Positions 24,183 to 59,679 of a stretch of 64,000 nt of DNA are shown here, one piece after another. The stretch's first letter is position 1. Each line of letters begins with the position of its first letter. Position numbers and translations under genes: made by a program. A model generated the notes under the pieces. That model was not told the DNA's origin. It ran no database searches and saw only the letters and a list, made by a program, of their open reading frames with translations. Source of the DNA: Cololabis saira. Lineage: Eukaryota > Chordata > Actinopteri > Beloniformes > Belonidae. The stretch spans positions 27,562,090-27,626,089 of the forward strand of contig NC_084591.1 of assembly GCF_033807715.1 (NCBI RefSeq). The letters are read 5' to 3'.

Positions 24183-27083
24183 GTGAAAATATCTCCTGCA
24201 GACCTGCAAAGTGCAGGGCAGGAGGGGGATGTTCATCATATTATTTTATTTAGCTGAATTATTATCAATTGTTAGATGATATTGGTGAATGAATGTCACG
24301 ACAGGTCCACACTTTAAAATAGATTTTTTTTAAGACCTTTGGAAAAAAAAAAAGAAGGCCTTTGACAGAAGGGCACTTTGAGCATCTGAGCAAAGGGGGC
24401 GGGTGCTTGAGCACCTTAGTGTGTAAAATGTAGGACCAGAATATACGTCGTGCTTACTAGGTTACTAGTTGCTATGGTATGTGCGTCACATAAATTGAAC
24501 ATAAACAAAGATCTTCTGCTCAAGAAATTTGTTTTTTGGCACTTCACTCGACGATTTTGTTGAAATTACCACTTCCCCTGAGGACATTGTGCATCCTGAA
24601 AACACCTGAACACTTGCAGAGACTGAAGAAAGTAAAAAATCAAAGTTTCAGCACGGAAAATGTGAGATTTGAGCATTGGAAAGATTGCATTGTTTTCTGT
24701 GTGTTTCACCGCAGAGACTTTATGTATTAAACTTTATGTATTAAAGAGGGTAAAGTTTAGAATAAACTTAAATAAATTAAATTACATGGAAATAAGCTTC
24801 CAGACATGAACTTTCATCAAACAGGATTTATTGTAGCTCATATTTGTTTTCTCAGCTTAAATGGAGGAAGTGGTTTTCTTATTTAATAACGCTAATTATC
24901 AGAAATCAGCAACAGAAGGTTGTTTTATAGAAAAAATGAGGACAAACAAGTTAACATATTTCACACTTTGATGTTTTAGTCCTAAACGGACCAGGATCAC
25001 CTAGTCCTGCTGGACATTGTATTACATTTATCAAGTTTTCTCTCCGGGTTTCTCTCCCATCTGGGTTTATCAACTTCCCCATTCTCCCTCAAAGCCTGTG
25101 ACTTGATAATCTTACATCTTAAATGAACTATTTCTTTTGAACATGTTCACACGAATGGCAGAAACGTAAAAGATATTTCTACTCAGTTATTTTAACTTCT
25201 TTTTAATAGTGTGATTGATAATATTTTACATAGATCAACCAAAACCAGATTGTCATGTTCAGCAGCTTCCGTGGTCTTAGATCATTTTTGTCCACTTTGA
25301 TACGTACTTGATATTTGGAGACTTCAACATCCCACGATTAGAGATTATTCTTTCTCTTCACAAAGATACAACACTTCTTCAAGAATTGATTATTTCTGTT
25401 AGACTCAAGTTTCCTATCAAACGTGATTTCCTCTAAAATATCAGAATATTCTGGTCTGATATCAGTAGTTTAGATTTGAACCACAAGAGGAAACAGTATC
25501 GCTGGTGTTTTCACCCTTCGTTGCCTTCTGATCAATCGTGTGATCAGTTTCCTTTAAGATGTCAGAGTTTTCAGAAGTGAATGATAATGACATGTCCAAG
25601 ACGGAGTCGTTTGGGTTCTTTATTTCTCTATTAAATCACAGTCTTGATGTAACAAATGTTTTTATGTATGTGATGATAATTATTAAAGTATTGATGTTGA
25701 TCCCTAAAAATCTAAAACTACCTCATTTCAAGACTCGGCAGACAGACTTTACTGATGTATTTCACTTGGAGAAGGTCGGATATGCCACGATAGACAATCT
25801 TGAATTATTCTGATATTTATAAGCCTTTCTGGAACCGTCTTACTCATTGTGAAGGAGACCCTCATCTGTGACCAGGTTTAAAAGTGGACAGCTGACCTTT
25901 TTATGAATATTTGTTCTGTGACACAGTAGTAGTGGATGCAACTGTATTACTGTTGTCCTGCAATGTACGGCGGCTTTACGGCCCTTGTACTGTTTGATCA
26001 TTTTGTTCAACTATCTTTGTAATTCTGTGTTATTATTCAAGAAATTCTAATAAAACATCATTAACGATCTACGTATATAATTACAGTTGTGGAGTGAATT
26101 CTTTCTTATTTTCTGGTCTGTCCACTTATGGACGTTGGACATTTATTCTGTCACATATTTATTGATCTCTATTTAAAGATATTTCTTGATGGTGTTTTGT
26201 TGCTCAGGTTTTCTTTTGACAATGAGGAGTAATTTTTATTAGAGTAGTTTTAACTGTAGTTTTATTCCCAAATGAACGTCTTCAGGCTGTTCCAAAGTCT
26301 GCGTTTAATGCTGGTTTTGAAAAATAAAACAAGTCAGTGTTTACATGAAGTGAGGTGAACCTGTGTCCTGAACCATAACACCATGTATTATATCGTCTAA
26401 GCCGACTTAAGTGTTTTCATGTATTAAACAAAGATAACAACTGATCGAAGTCTTGAACTGAGATATTTTTCTTCATTAGATGATCTCAAGGTTCTGCAGA
26501 AAACATCAACTCTTAAAGATTTAAAATATTTTAACTTTATTTCTGACATGTTGACATCAACAACTTGAGCATATTTGTTTAATTTATATATTGAACCAGA
26601 TCGTATTTTAGAAAGGAAAAAGTAACATTTTGAATTAGTTGTGGCCTAGCGCTGCGTGATGGGGAACTTTTCAGAGACAAAAGGAAAAGCTGCACAATGT
26701 CTTAATCTCAACCACTTCTTTGTTTTGATCTGTGAAACTCATGTTTGTCATTTACTGTGTATTTACATTCTCTATGTAACTTGTGTGTTTTACCCATCAT
26801 TTACCCATCACCATGACAACCAGAGAGCAAAGAGGGCCTCAGCAGGCAGGACCTACAGACCATGTCCATGCTGCAGAAATGATGTGGTAATACATCTGAT
26901 TTTAAAAAAGAAAAACAATTTCATGTATCAGTGTCCTCACAGTGAAACCACCAACGATGAGAAATCAGACATTTGTGATGAAACACAGTCCAGACTTGAG
27001 GGGACATGTTCATTTATTTGTTCTTATGAGGACGTAAAAACATGTGACGTGAAGTGTTCATTTGTGGAATTGTAATTTTGATC

Positions 27084-27230
27084 ATCCATCCATGCATCCA
27101 TCCATGCATCCATCCATGCATCCATCCATGCATCCATCCATCCATCCATCCATCCATCCATCCATCCATCCATCCATCCATCCATCCATCCATCCATCCA
27201 TCCATCCATGCATCCATCCATCCATCCATC
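27084..27230. repeat. (ATCC)n microsatellite with ATGC variants
   Basis: Tetranucleotide array, about 147 bp, with interspersed catgcatc units. ORFs across it in four frames are artefacts of the repeat. Confidence 0.95.
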
Positions 27231-27292
27231 TTGGACAGGTTCCCAGTTCATGGCAGGACTTTGTTAATGATCTAATTTGTACTTGACAGCCA

Positions 27293-27933
27293 ATGCCTCA
27301 GCGCTCCTCAAACGTTTCCCTCAAGAGGAAGCGTGTAGAGGAGCTCAGCCCTTCCCACCCTCCTGCCGAGCCGCTGAGCGTGTCACCCTCCTCTTGTCAG
27401 CCTCCAAGTCGGACGTTGAGCCCTCCAGACCTTCTTCTACCGCTGAACCTGAAGGTCCTCCAGTTCTCTCCGATGTGGTCTTCAGCAGCCAACCCTCTAC
27501 TTCTGCTCTGCAGGACGACGGCTCCCTCAGGATCCACAACCACTCGGTGGAGCAATACCAAAAGATATACAAAGAAGTGGTTGAGGACCAGCTGAGGTCT
27601 GTTTAACCTAAAGTTGACACCTTTTTACTAAAGTTGTACTCATGACGGAAACAAAAACACTGGTACACTTTAGTGGAGGATCATCATGTAACATCTGTTT
27701 GGTTGCTTCTCAAAGGTTCAAGAACGGGAACCTTGGCGCTGGGCCGACGCATCAAACAGCGACTCTGGGAGAGACTGAATAAACCTACCATCACCTCGAC
27801 AACCAGTGAAGACGGGCTCGTCACTGTCAACATGTCGTACGGGATGGGAGTCTATCCTCCCCTGCATTTCGTGGACGTCTCAGACGAACCAAAGCCACGA
27901 AAGAGAACAAGAAGCAGCCGGGCAAAATACTAA
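27293..27933 (+). pseudogene. Unrecognised two-exon coding-like locus with frame breaks
   Basis: I do not recognise this family. After an acceptor-like cttgacag, a frame opens [18 protein letters not shown] (NLS-like KRKR, then Ser/Pro-rich). The neighbouring frame becomes the protein-like one from about 27400 and ends SVEQYQKIYKEVVEDQLR at a donor (ctgag|gtctgt, 27599). A second exon after caaag (about 27715) begins in phase as RFKNGN. It then needs another shift to read LALGRRIKQRLWERLNKP, GLVTVNMSYGMGVYPPL and a basic tail PKPRKRTRSSRAKY, stop at 27931-27933. Two frame breaks suggest a pseudogene or assembly errors. The Ser/Pro-rich start, charged amphipathic middle and basic end suggest a small nuclear protein. 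Expression is unknown. Confidence 0.45.
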
Positions 27934-28639
27934 AAGATCGAATCACAAATCAGACGTGTTAAAATGATGAAATCTGTAAATAATTGTCAGTTTTTCAAAC
28001 TTGAAATGTTTTGATTTTTGATTGAGTAAAGTTGTACTTTAATCTAGCGTAAGGTAGTAAAGTTGTACTTTAATCTAGCGTTAGGTAGTAATCTCTCTCT
28101 CCACTGGTCATGTAAAGATGCACCGGGCTCGGGCCACCGTCCCGTGGTAGGATAGTGTGCATTGCATTGTGGGTAATGTAATGTGAAGTCGTCGTCTCGT
28201 CCAGTATTTTAAATATGGTGAAATGTATTCCGGAATAATTGGACCTAAACAGGGAAGCTGCAACTCACATAATCTGAACAGTTCAGATTCCAGTTCCTGA
28301 TCTGCAGAATGAACAAGTTCACGTTCTTTATTTGCAAATATGTTGCGTTCAGTTCAACGTTCTCACAGAAATGAACGTGTTCAATGAACGCGTTCATGCA
28401 CAACACTGGGGTGAGGGCTCTCTGGGAGGTCAGGGGCCTCCTGGGTGGTCAGCCGTGATGGGAGACGGTGGTCACTTGCCCAGGGGATCAGCATTATTAC
28501 AGGTATGTGTACCTTCCCCTCTCAATGTTTTATGTACATGTGTATTTAGATGTATGAGTGCATGCTTGCATGTTATATTTGGATGTATGTTCAGACACGT
28601 ATGTAACAGACAAGCAAAAACATTTACAGACCTTATTGA

Positions 28640-28930
28640 CCTGGATCTTCTAGACCTCTTCTAGACCTCATCTATAACTCCAGAGACTGGAGATATAGAT
28701 CGCTCCGACTCCTCCTCCTCAGCCAGTACTTCAGGGAATATGATGATTAAAGTAGCCGATTCATTCAAACAAACATACTCTTCCTCCTGTAGCCATGTTT
28801 CTGTTAAACAGAAAATATCACTCCTGCTCTCTGTAATTAGATCATTTACTAACAGACTCGGAGCTTAACGACCGTATATTTAGTAGTCTAATTTTTCAGC
28901 CTTTAATTGGTACCAAATGCACATTGGTTT
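28640..28930 (-). mobile_element. LINE endonuclease fragment
   Basis: Minus strand reads DLITESRSDIFCLTETWLQ, then EEEYVCLNESATL, matching the start of the endonuclease domain of L2/CR1-type LINEs (conserved LTETWL). It is truncated at both sides. Two 32-bp tandem units (taaagttgtactttaatcta...) lie nearby at 28025-28090. Confidence 0.6.
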
Positions 28931-29004
28931 TAATTTTTTTTTTGACGCCTCTATAACGCCGCACCTAGTGAACTTTTGGAGGGCGTGGAACTGCAACCAC
29001 AGTT

Positions 29005-29305
29005 TTATTGGCAGGTGTTGGTCCTGGAGAAGCAGCAGAGAAGTGTGTAAGACTGCAGCTCTGCATCCTGGCCTGGACCCTGGATTGTCAAGGGGAGTGT
29101 CTAATAATACTGACCAATGTTAATCTAGTGGCCACAGAGGTGCGCTTGGGTCTGGAGGACCAGGTTCAGCCCCAGAATGGCAACCAAGATGAACCACCTT
29201 GGGCCCCTGAGCAAGGCCTTAACCCTAATTGCTCCATGGTTTGTCTCAGATGTAAGTCGCTTTGGATAAAAGCGTCTGCTAAATGACAGTAGTAGTAGTA
29301 GTAGT
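29005..29305 (+). mobile_element. SINE-like repeat with V-SINE-type 3' tail
   Basis: Ends in gtaagtcgctttggataaaa then gcgtctgctaaatgac and a (TAG)n tail. That 3' block is widely conserved among vertebrate SINEs that borrow a LINE tail. The 5' part lacks a clear A/B box, so it may be truncated. Confidence 0.6.
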
Positions 29306-29402
29306 ATTTATAAAGCATCTATTACGATACAAGTTGTCTTTAAATGTTTTCCAGAGACCCAGAACATACCCCCAGATCAATTATCAGATTGGGACTCAGG
29401 AT

Positions 29403-30438
29403 TAGGGATGGGAATTGATAAGATTTTTCCAATTCCGATTTCATTTTCGATTCTGTTTAATGAATCGATTCTCTTATCGATTCTCTTATCGATTCTCATT
29501 TGGAAAAAAGGAGAACAAACAGGTCGATTAGCATCAACTTTGCCTACAATTTAACACATTCACCTACCGAAAATCAGGGGCATCTACTGTGGCAAATGGG
29601 TGCAAGCCTTTTACCACAAACTTAGTCACTGCTTGGTGACATTCATCTATTCTGGCCTGATACTCTTCCCTGTTAGCGGCCGGTAGGAGAAGCTAGCGGT
29701 AGCCTGGAGCTAATGCTGCCAGCCTTTGAGCCAGTCAGACTACGTCTCTCGTCATTGGTCGTCTAAATGTAATGCATGAGAAGGGATTAATTTAACGTTA
29801 GTAGTTAGTAATAGCAGGTTTTACAATAAGGCAAATGGCGCTAGCATGATAGGCACTGTTAGTTTGTTAGCTAGCTGCAGTATTAACAGCAGAGGACTGG
29901 CTAATGTTGTCGCTGCTGCTAAGTTGAGAAGTTTCACTCCAGACTTGGAAATGATCAAACACGCGACATTCATTGAAAGTTATTGCATGCTGTGTAAGCA
30001 AATGCTTTAGCATGTTGCTAGTGTTTCCTCCCTTTGTTGAAATGTCAGTAATGCAAGTATTGTCGCCCTGTTGTCGTCCTTATTGGTAAAATGTAACCAA
30101 ACTTTCGAGCGTTTATGCTGCTTTGTCCCCCATGTTTTCCTTCTGGGCGCGAATGCGCACGTTGGGTGACGTCATTCACACCCACTGAAATCGGGGCGGG
30201 GCGGGACTTTGATAAGCGTCAGCTTCTCCCGTACCCTTTTCGTCATGTGCTGAGTATGCAATGTATAATGTTCTGGAGATGAAATGTGTCTATATAAACA
30301 TGCCGAAATAAACGAAAAAATAAAATAAATAAATAAAATCGATAAGGGAATCGTTTGCAAAAAAGGAAAACGATTCCAAGGAATTGAAACACTGGGAACC
30401 GGTTCTTAACAAGTACCGGTTTTCGATTCCCATCCCTA
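29403..30438. mobile_element. hAT element, 1036 bp, perfect 8-bp duplication
   Basis: Ends tagggatgggaattgata and cgattcccatcccta; the flanks at 29395-29402 and 30439-30446 are both CTCAGGAT. Subterminal gaatcgattctcttatcgat repeats are at the left and their complements at the right. The middle is a GC-richer stretch with gttagcggccggtaggagaa and a possible former promoter, but no transposase. Confidence 0.85.
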
Positions 30439-30848
30439 CTCAGGATGTCAGCAGCATCTACCAGACATCCATACAGACAGGTGGAAGCAGCAGTGGGATG
30501 ATCAGAGGGGGGACTGCAGGTCATGCAGCTCCTGAAGCTCTGGCCTGCAAACATACACAAAAGAAAAAAAGGGAGGGGGGGGGACCAGCACAAGAAACTA
30601 CAAAAATAACTCCACTGGTCCTTTGCTTCAGCTCTCGGCTCCATTTTCCCGAGGGAGGTGGGATCCCTCCAGAGAAGGAGGACAGGAACCAAACTCACAT
30701 GAGGCTGAATATAACTGGACTACAGCTTGAACCTGCGACCAGACGGCCTTCCTGAAAGATTGAGAACCGTTAAAGAATAACGGACTTCAGCTCCATTCAA
30801 GACCAGAAATCTGAGACAATTTGTGGTTTTTAATGAAACCAAAAAAGT

Positions 30849-30854
30849 TTTATT
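30849..30854 (-). terminator. igsf21 polyadenylation signal
   Basis: AATAAA on the minus strand, about 150 bases beyond the igsf21 stop codon, in a stretch with no other gene. Confidence 0.55.
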
Positions 30855-31000
30855 AAACTGAAGGATTTTACAGTCCAGCAGTAATGGCGTCTGGAGTCCA
30901 CCAGGACTCGGTTCTGGTTGGTCCAAGGTTCCAGGGGTCGGTGGTCCCACCAGGACCCGGTTCTGGTTGGTGCAGGGTTCGGTGGTTCCGGGGTCAGGGG

Positions 31001-53938
<22,938 letters not shown>

Positions 53939-54548
53939 CTGTCGACGGAGAAAGAAGGAAGACATGGGCTCATCTATGATTCTGGACCTGCTCACCAAAC
54001 ATCCCCTTAAACATCCAGCTCATCTAGTTTTCATTTCATTTCATTTTTCACTTTATTTTTTATAGAGGGACATGTACATTGATAAACATTTTAAAATGTA
54101 AATATACCCAATTGTAGCCAAAAGCCCAATCCACACTCATGTGAATGCTGCAATCACCCATGTATATACTGTAATTCAAATCTGTGTAAATCATATAATC
54201 ACATCTCATCTGTTCATAATATATATTATCATTCATTAATTTCTGACCTGCACCTTGTAGCAAAAGTTATTTATTAATCTGCACTGTGTAAATATATATA
54301 TATGTATATGTATATATGCTGTACATTGTGTTTATTTCACTGCATAAGCACTTCTGGTTAGATGCTAACTGCATTTCGTAGCCCTGTACTTTTGACATGT
54401 GCAATGACACCATGAAGGGTTTTGTACACAGTGCAGGCATATCTGAAGGTTTTAAAACCCTTTATAACCCGGCCTGTGTGAATACTCGATTCTGATTGGC
54501 TGGCAGGTGTACATTAAAAGTGATAACCTACATCTAGAAAACAAGTTC

Positions 54549-54728
54549 GGTCAAATTGCCTGATAACTTTAATATCATTGCGCTGGATCAACTGCCAGGT
54601 GGTAACCACGGCAACGGAGATTCAGAGAAGAGGAGCTGGCTACCGCAGGACGGCGACATGAGGGAATTTGAAATTTCTTTAAATTTATTTGGTGAATTTA
54701 AAAATTTTGATGACTGGGATGCAGAAGA
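54549..54728 (+). repeat. Repeat X, copy 2, left part
   Basis: Same as 45085-45260 (MPDNFNIIALDQLPGGNHGN, NLFGEFKNFDDWDAEE). It is interrupted by a LINE at 54728 and continues at 57045-57170. Confidence 0.65.
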
Positions 54729-56214
54729 ATCAGAATCAGAATCAGAATCAGCTTTATTGGCCAGGTTCGAACATTGTTCAACAAGGAATTTGACTCCGGT
54801 AATTTCGCTCTTTAGGTAGTAATATAAACAATAAACAAATGTGGTATTTCTATGTACAGAATAAACATTTAAAGGTGCAGCAGTTTGAGGTAGAGAAAAG
54901 GACAGTTCTGAATAAAAATAAAAAATAACCTATTTACAATTTTACAAGACAAATTATACAAAAAATACAAAAAAAATTATACAAAAGAAATACAAAAGTG
55001 AGAGGTGCAGCAGAGTGAGGCAGACATGATTATTAAAGAAGGTGCTAGATGATTTTTATTGCACGTGTTTGGTTACTCTGAGACTGTTATTTGTGGGAGT
55101 TCATCAGAGCAACCGCTTGCGGGAAAATTTCTCTGTGTCTTGAGGTTCTGGCGCACAGAGCTCTGTAGCGCAGTCCAGAGGGGAGGAGTTGGAACAGACT
55201 GTGTCCTGGGTGTGAGGGGTCTGCAGAGATTCGACCTGCCCGTTTCCTGGTCCTGGACCGGTACAGGTCATCGATAGATGGGAGATTAGTCCCAACTATC
55301 CTCTCTGCAGACCTGATTGTCCGTTGCAGTCTGTGCCTGTCCAGTTTGGTGGCTGATCCAAACCAGACAGTGATGGAAGAGCAGAGAACAGACTCTATGA
55401 TGGCAGAGTAGAAGGTGATCAACAGCTGCTGTGGCATGTTAAACTTCTTGAGCTGGCGCAGGAAGTAACTCTAAGGCTCTAAAGGCTGAATTATGGTTCT
55501 GCGTCAAAACGACGCCGTGTCTACGGCGTGTGGTTTTTGTACACGCAGAGGACACGCCGTCACATGCGCCGTCAGTGACGTGCACCTCCTGAAAATTGTA
55601 ACTACGCGTCGAGGAGACGCCGACCACACGCAGACCGAGAGGGCTGTGATTGGTTCGTTTGAAAGCGAAGCATTTCCGGTATCCGGTTTGAATCAGTAGT
55701 GAACTTCCAGGGCTCTTTTCTTCGTTTATATGTGATTTTTTTTTGTTTTTGTTTTTTGCACAATAGTTGTCCTTATCTCTTTGATTTACTGTGACCGGAA
55801 AAAGTCGGATAAACCATTCAGAAAAAGATCGCTAACTAGTGGCCGCGGGGGGGACTGCACCGCGACCAAATGGAGAGACGGAGAAGTCCGAAGGATTCGT
55901 GACGACGTCACGGGTGCGCCGTGTGCTCTGCGTGTGTGTGACGCAGAAGTATACCCGCACCTTAAGGCAGGAGGGGGACACGCCGTCCGGGCCCGGGGCC
56001 TTCCTGACCTTCTGCCTCTGGAACAGCCAACACACCTCCTCCTCACAGATCCTGAGTGCAGGCAGGGTGTCGGGTGGGGGGAGGGGGGTAGACAGAGGTG
56101 GGGGGGGTTGGCTGTGGTGAGGTGTGAAAAAGCGGGCAGCTGGGGGGGTAGGGGGGTGAGGGTGGTGATGGTGGAGCAGCAGGGGGGGAGGGGGGTGCTG
56201 GTGGTGATGATGGA

Positions 56215-56299
<85 letters not shown>

Positions 56300-57035
56300 G
56301 TGAGCCGTTGGCCTGGTCGTCGTCGAACTGGCAGTAAAAATTGTTCAGCTGGTTGGCCAGCTTGAGGTTGCCTGCAGGGCCTGGAGCTGTTCTTTTGAGC
56401 CCTGTGATGTTCTGCAGGCCTCTCCACACAGAAGAGGGGTCAGGGTTGGCAGAGAGGCGACTCTGCAGCTGTTCGCCGTAGGATCGTTTCGCTTTCCTGA
56501 TCTCCCTCGTCAGTGTGTTCTTGGCCTGCTTGAACAGGGCTCGATCGCTGCTCCTGTAGGCCTCCTCCTTGGCTCGGCGCAGCTTCCTGAGGTTCGATGT
56601 GAACAAGGGCTTGTTGTTACTGTATGTGCAGAAGGTCTTATTCTGCACACACGTCCTCGCAAAAGCTGACGTAGGATGTCACAGTGTCTGTTAGTTCGTG
56701 CAGATCTGAGGACGCAGCTTCAAAGACACTCCAGTCCGTGCATTCGAAGCAGGCCTGAAGCTTCAGCTTTGACTCCTCTGTCCACTTCACAGTCCTCACT
56801 ACAGGCTTAGAGGTTTTTAGTTTCTGCCTGTAGGTCGGGATCAGATGAAGGAGGCAGTGATCAGAGTGTCCAAGAGCTGCACGGGGAACAGAGCGGTATG
56901 CGTTCTTGATGATGGTGTAACATGACCCAGATCCCCCCAAAACAATAAACAGTGAGAGAAAGAGAAAAGAGAGGAGAGAGAGAAAAGAAAATCAAAAGAA
57001 ACCGGAGAAACGGCACAAGGAGGTGACACCGGAGG
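54728..57035 (-). mobile_element. LINE, 5'-truncated and internally deleted
   Basis: The 3' tail (GATTCT)n is at 54728. Minus strand: C-terminal block 55087-55437 (IIESVLCSSITVWFGSATKL, RTIRSAERIVGTNLPSIDDL, DPSHPGHSLFQLLPSGLRYR); an inserted element at 55482-55975; GPDGVSPSCLKV (RT entry) near 55985; upstream linker 56340-56640 (LRKLRRAKEEAYRSSDRALF, YGEQLQSRLSANPDPSSVWR); endonuclease end near 56650-56940. Most of the RT is missing. A (GAT)n array sits at 56217-56301. Confidence 0.75.
55482..55975. mobile_element. Element related to the palindromic MITE, inserted in the LINE
   Basis: Starts aaggctgaattatggttctg with cgtcaaaacgacgccgtg and ends near gtgtgacgcagaagtatacc. The interior has cacgccgtcacatgcgccgt and a 5' UTR-like GC-rich stretch. 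It may be a longer, gene-bearing relative of the palindromic MITE. Confidence 0.5.
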
Positions 57036-57044
57036 AACTAGACA

Positions 57045-57290
57045 AAACGAGACGAGACAAGAGGTTAAATAGTCAGCTCAGCCGCTCAGCTGTGGCTTGT
57101 TATAAAACTATTTAAACTGAAAACACATTAAAACATGAATAACTGATTTAATATTTATGTTTTTTGGTAAGTGACCGTGGTATAAGCGAGATAATGCCCT
57201 TCAAGGTGTACATTAACATAAATATACTTCGCGTTAGACGGTTCACGCCCATGTTAATGTACACCTCGTCGGGCATTATCCCTTACTTAA
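57045..57290 (+). repeat. Repeat X, copy 2, right part, plus small foldback
   Basis: gaggttaaatagtcagctca and tgtggcttgttataaaact match 45390-45490. After it, gataatgcccttcaaggtgt and its near inverse at 57262-57282 form a foldback around tacattaacat. Confidence 0.6.
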
Positions 57291-57329
57291 ACCCCTTTAA
57301 AATATCACATTTTCAAATGTGATATTTTC

Positions 57330-57821
<492 letters not shown>

Positions 57822-57996
57822 TTCAAATCCAGTCTCACTCACATCCTGCTAACGTAACTACGAACACTACACTTTAACAACGTGTTGATCAATTCAGTCA
57901 ATGCGCCTTTACGCAATACGCATCCGTAAGTGTTGGGAAAGATAACACTAGTGAAATCGATCATGTTGTTCTGATTTGCATTTGTAGTTATTCTAT

Positions 57997-59076
57997 GGGC
58001 CCGATTTACTAAGATCCTAAATAAAGAGTACTAAATTGCATGTGCACTGAAAAAGTTTGCACGTGCTGTTGTTGTGTGTTTTGCAGGTGATCAACTAAGA
58101 ATGCTTGCGCAATTGATAACAGGTGCAAACTGCAGTATTTAAATGAGGTGTTGCGTGTCTTACGGTTTGCGCCATGGAGAGTTTGGATGGAAAGCAGGAT
58201 AGTCGCAAGCGCAAAATGAAATTTGACGAGTTGGAGTTAGAGATATTAGTGGAAGAGGCAAATAAACACATTCATTGTTGTGCCGTATTCAGCACCCCTG
58301 CCGTGAAAAGCACCCCCCGTCGACATATATTACCCACAGATCTCTTATTCACGAGTAAATGTCAAAAACGACTAAATGCTCATGTTTAATTTACTACAAA
58401 TGACAACGTACACACAATGACAAAAATGATATTCTCATTCCGTGTCACGTTCTGTTTAGCGTCCAGTTTTGTGTTAATGATTCATGTTTAAATGCGCTCA
58501 TGGATTCCACAATAGTCATACTTTCCCACAATCACAGTCACAGATAACAAAAATCGGGTAAATGGTTATTGATGTCATTAATTAATAGCCTGCTGTGGTT
58601 GTCTTCCATAATATTTGTAAATATATATAATATAAACTCCTAAGTATGTGTTTGTGTGAGTGTGTATGAGGGGGTGCTTTTCATGGCAGGGGTGCTGAAT
58701 ACGGCACAACACCACAATAACAGCAGCCATCTGTGCGTAATGCTGGGCAGATTAGCACCTTCCTTTCGAACGTATTAAATAAAGACGCAATTGCAATCCC
58801 CGCAATTACTTTCGGGCTTGGTAAATCTCATTGCGTGTGGTAAATGAACCTATTTGCATTTTCCCCAACCAGTATTTTGCGCTTTCTGGCGGGTACGCCC
58901 CATATTGATTATTCATCAGGGCAAAAGTACTAAATGAACAGCGTGTGCTATTTTGCTCATTTGAGAGGCGCAGTACTCTTTGCACGCTGTTAGTAGATCA
59001 GCTTGCACATTAGTTTGCGGGTGATGTCAAGTTTGCACACGTTTTTACGCACGCAAACCTTTAGTAAATCAGGCCC
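57997..59076 (+). mobile_element. Harbinger-like element with TAT target duplication
   Basis: Ends gggcccgatttactaa and ttagtaaatcaggccc; flanks TAT on both sides (57994-57996, 59077-59079). Plus strand from 58174 reads MESLDGKQDSRKRKMKFDEL, LELEILVEEANKH, the start of a Harbinger Myb-like protein, cut by the nested element at 58277-58710. No nuclease gene is left. Confidence 0.75.
58277..58710. mobile_element. Foldback element nested in the Harbinger-like copy
   Basis: gttgtgccgtattcagcacc at the left and its inverse at the right, continuing through gaaaagcacccc, about 42-bp arms with one mismatch. The interior is AT-rich. It interrupts the Myb-like frame. Confidence 0.7.
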
Positions 59077-59462
59077 TATATGTATTAAATAATAAAATAA
59101 TCAATACAAATAGACACAGAGCAATTCCATAAATGTATTTAAAAAAACAAACATTTACCCCCATTTTCCCCTGAAGCCAAGGTGTGGCAGCTGCCATACC
59201 TTGGCATACCCAATTGACGCCCCTGAGTTTAATTTGATCATTATGATGGATGCATGTTTTTATTTATATTTTTGTCTTTTTGCTTTCTTATTTATTATTT
59301 ACATTTATTTATTATTGAATATTATTCTTTTGTTTTGTTTTGACTACTGTTTCATGTTCGAAATAAAAATTTCAATTCAATTCAAAAATTCAATTCAATA
59401 CTCCAACACGTTTGTTTAAATCAGTTCAGTTCTGTTAAAACAACATTTTATTCTTCTTTTCA

Positions 59463-59521
59463 GAACAGTTAGGGTTTATTATTATTATTATTATTAACCC
59501 CAACCCCAACCCCAACCCTAA
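59463..59521. repeat. (ATT)n and (CCCCAA)n simple repeat
   Basis: Short ATT array followed by four CCCCAA-like units; a simple repeat, not a telomere. Confidence 0.8.
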
Positions 59522-59679
59522 CCTCATGTTCTGGTGCCGTGATCCAAAAAATCTAGACAGGAACTCTGAAGATCATAGACAGAACATCTGAGTTTTGATT
59601 TGGGATTAACATCCCTGCACTTTATGGGTTTTCACAGCCACAAGCATTAATCATTGTAAAGTACAGATTACCATCAGCA

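Noticed and set aside
25559..25813. 84-codon ORF with a hydrophobic stretch
   Set aside because: Isolated in AT-rich intergenic DNA, with no splice context or family resemblance.
26656..27075. 139-codon ORF before the microsatellite
   Set aside because: Cys-rich but no recognisable domain, AT-rich surroundings and no splice or homology support.
27014..27286. Proteins of repeated WMDG/HPSI units
   Set aside because: Open only because of the (ATCC)n microsatellite.
55781..56427. Two long overlapping ORFs around 56.2 kb
   Set aside because: They cross a (GAT)n array and LINE sequence in changing frames; no conserved domain beyond the LINE pieces.
59494..59521. Telomere-like sequence
   Set aside because: Only four CCCCAA/CCCTAA-like units; too short and adjoining an ATT repeat.
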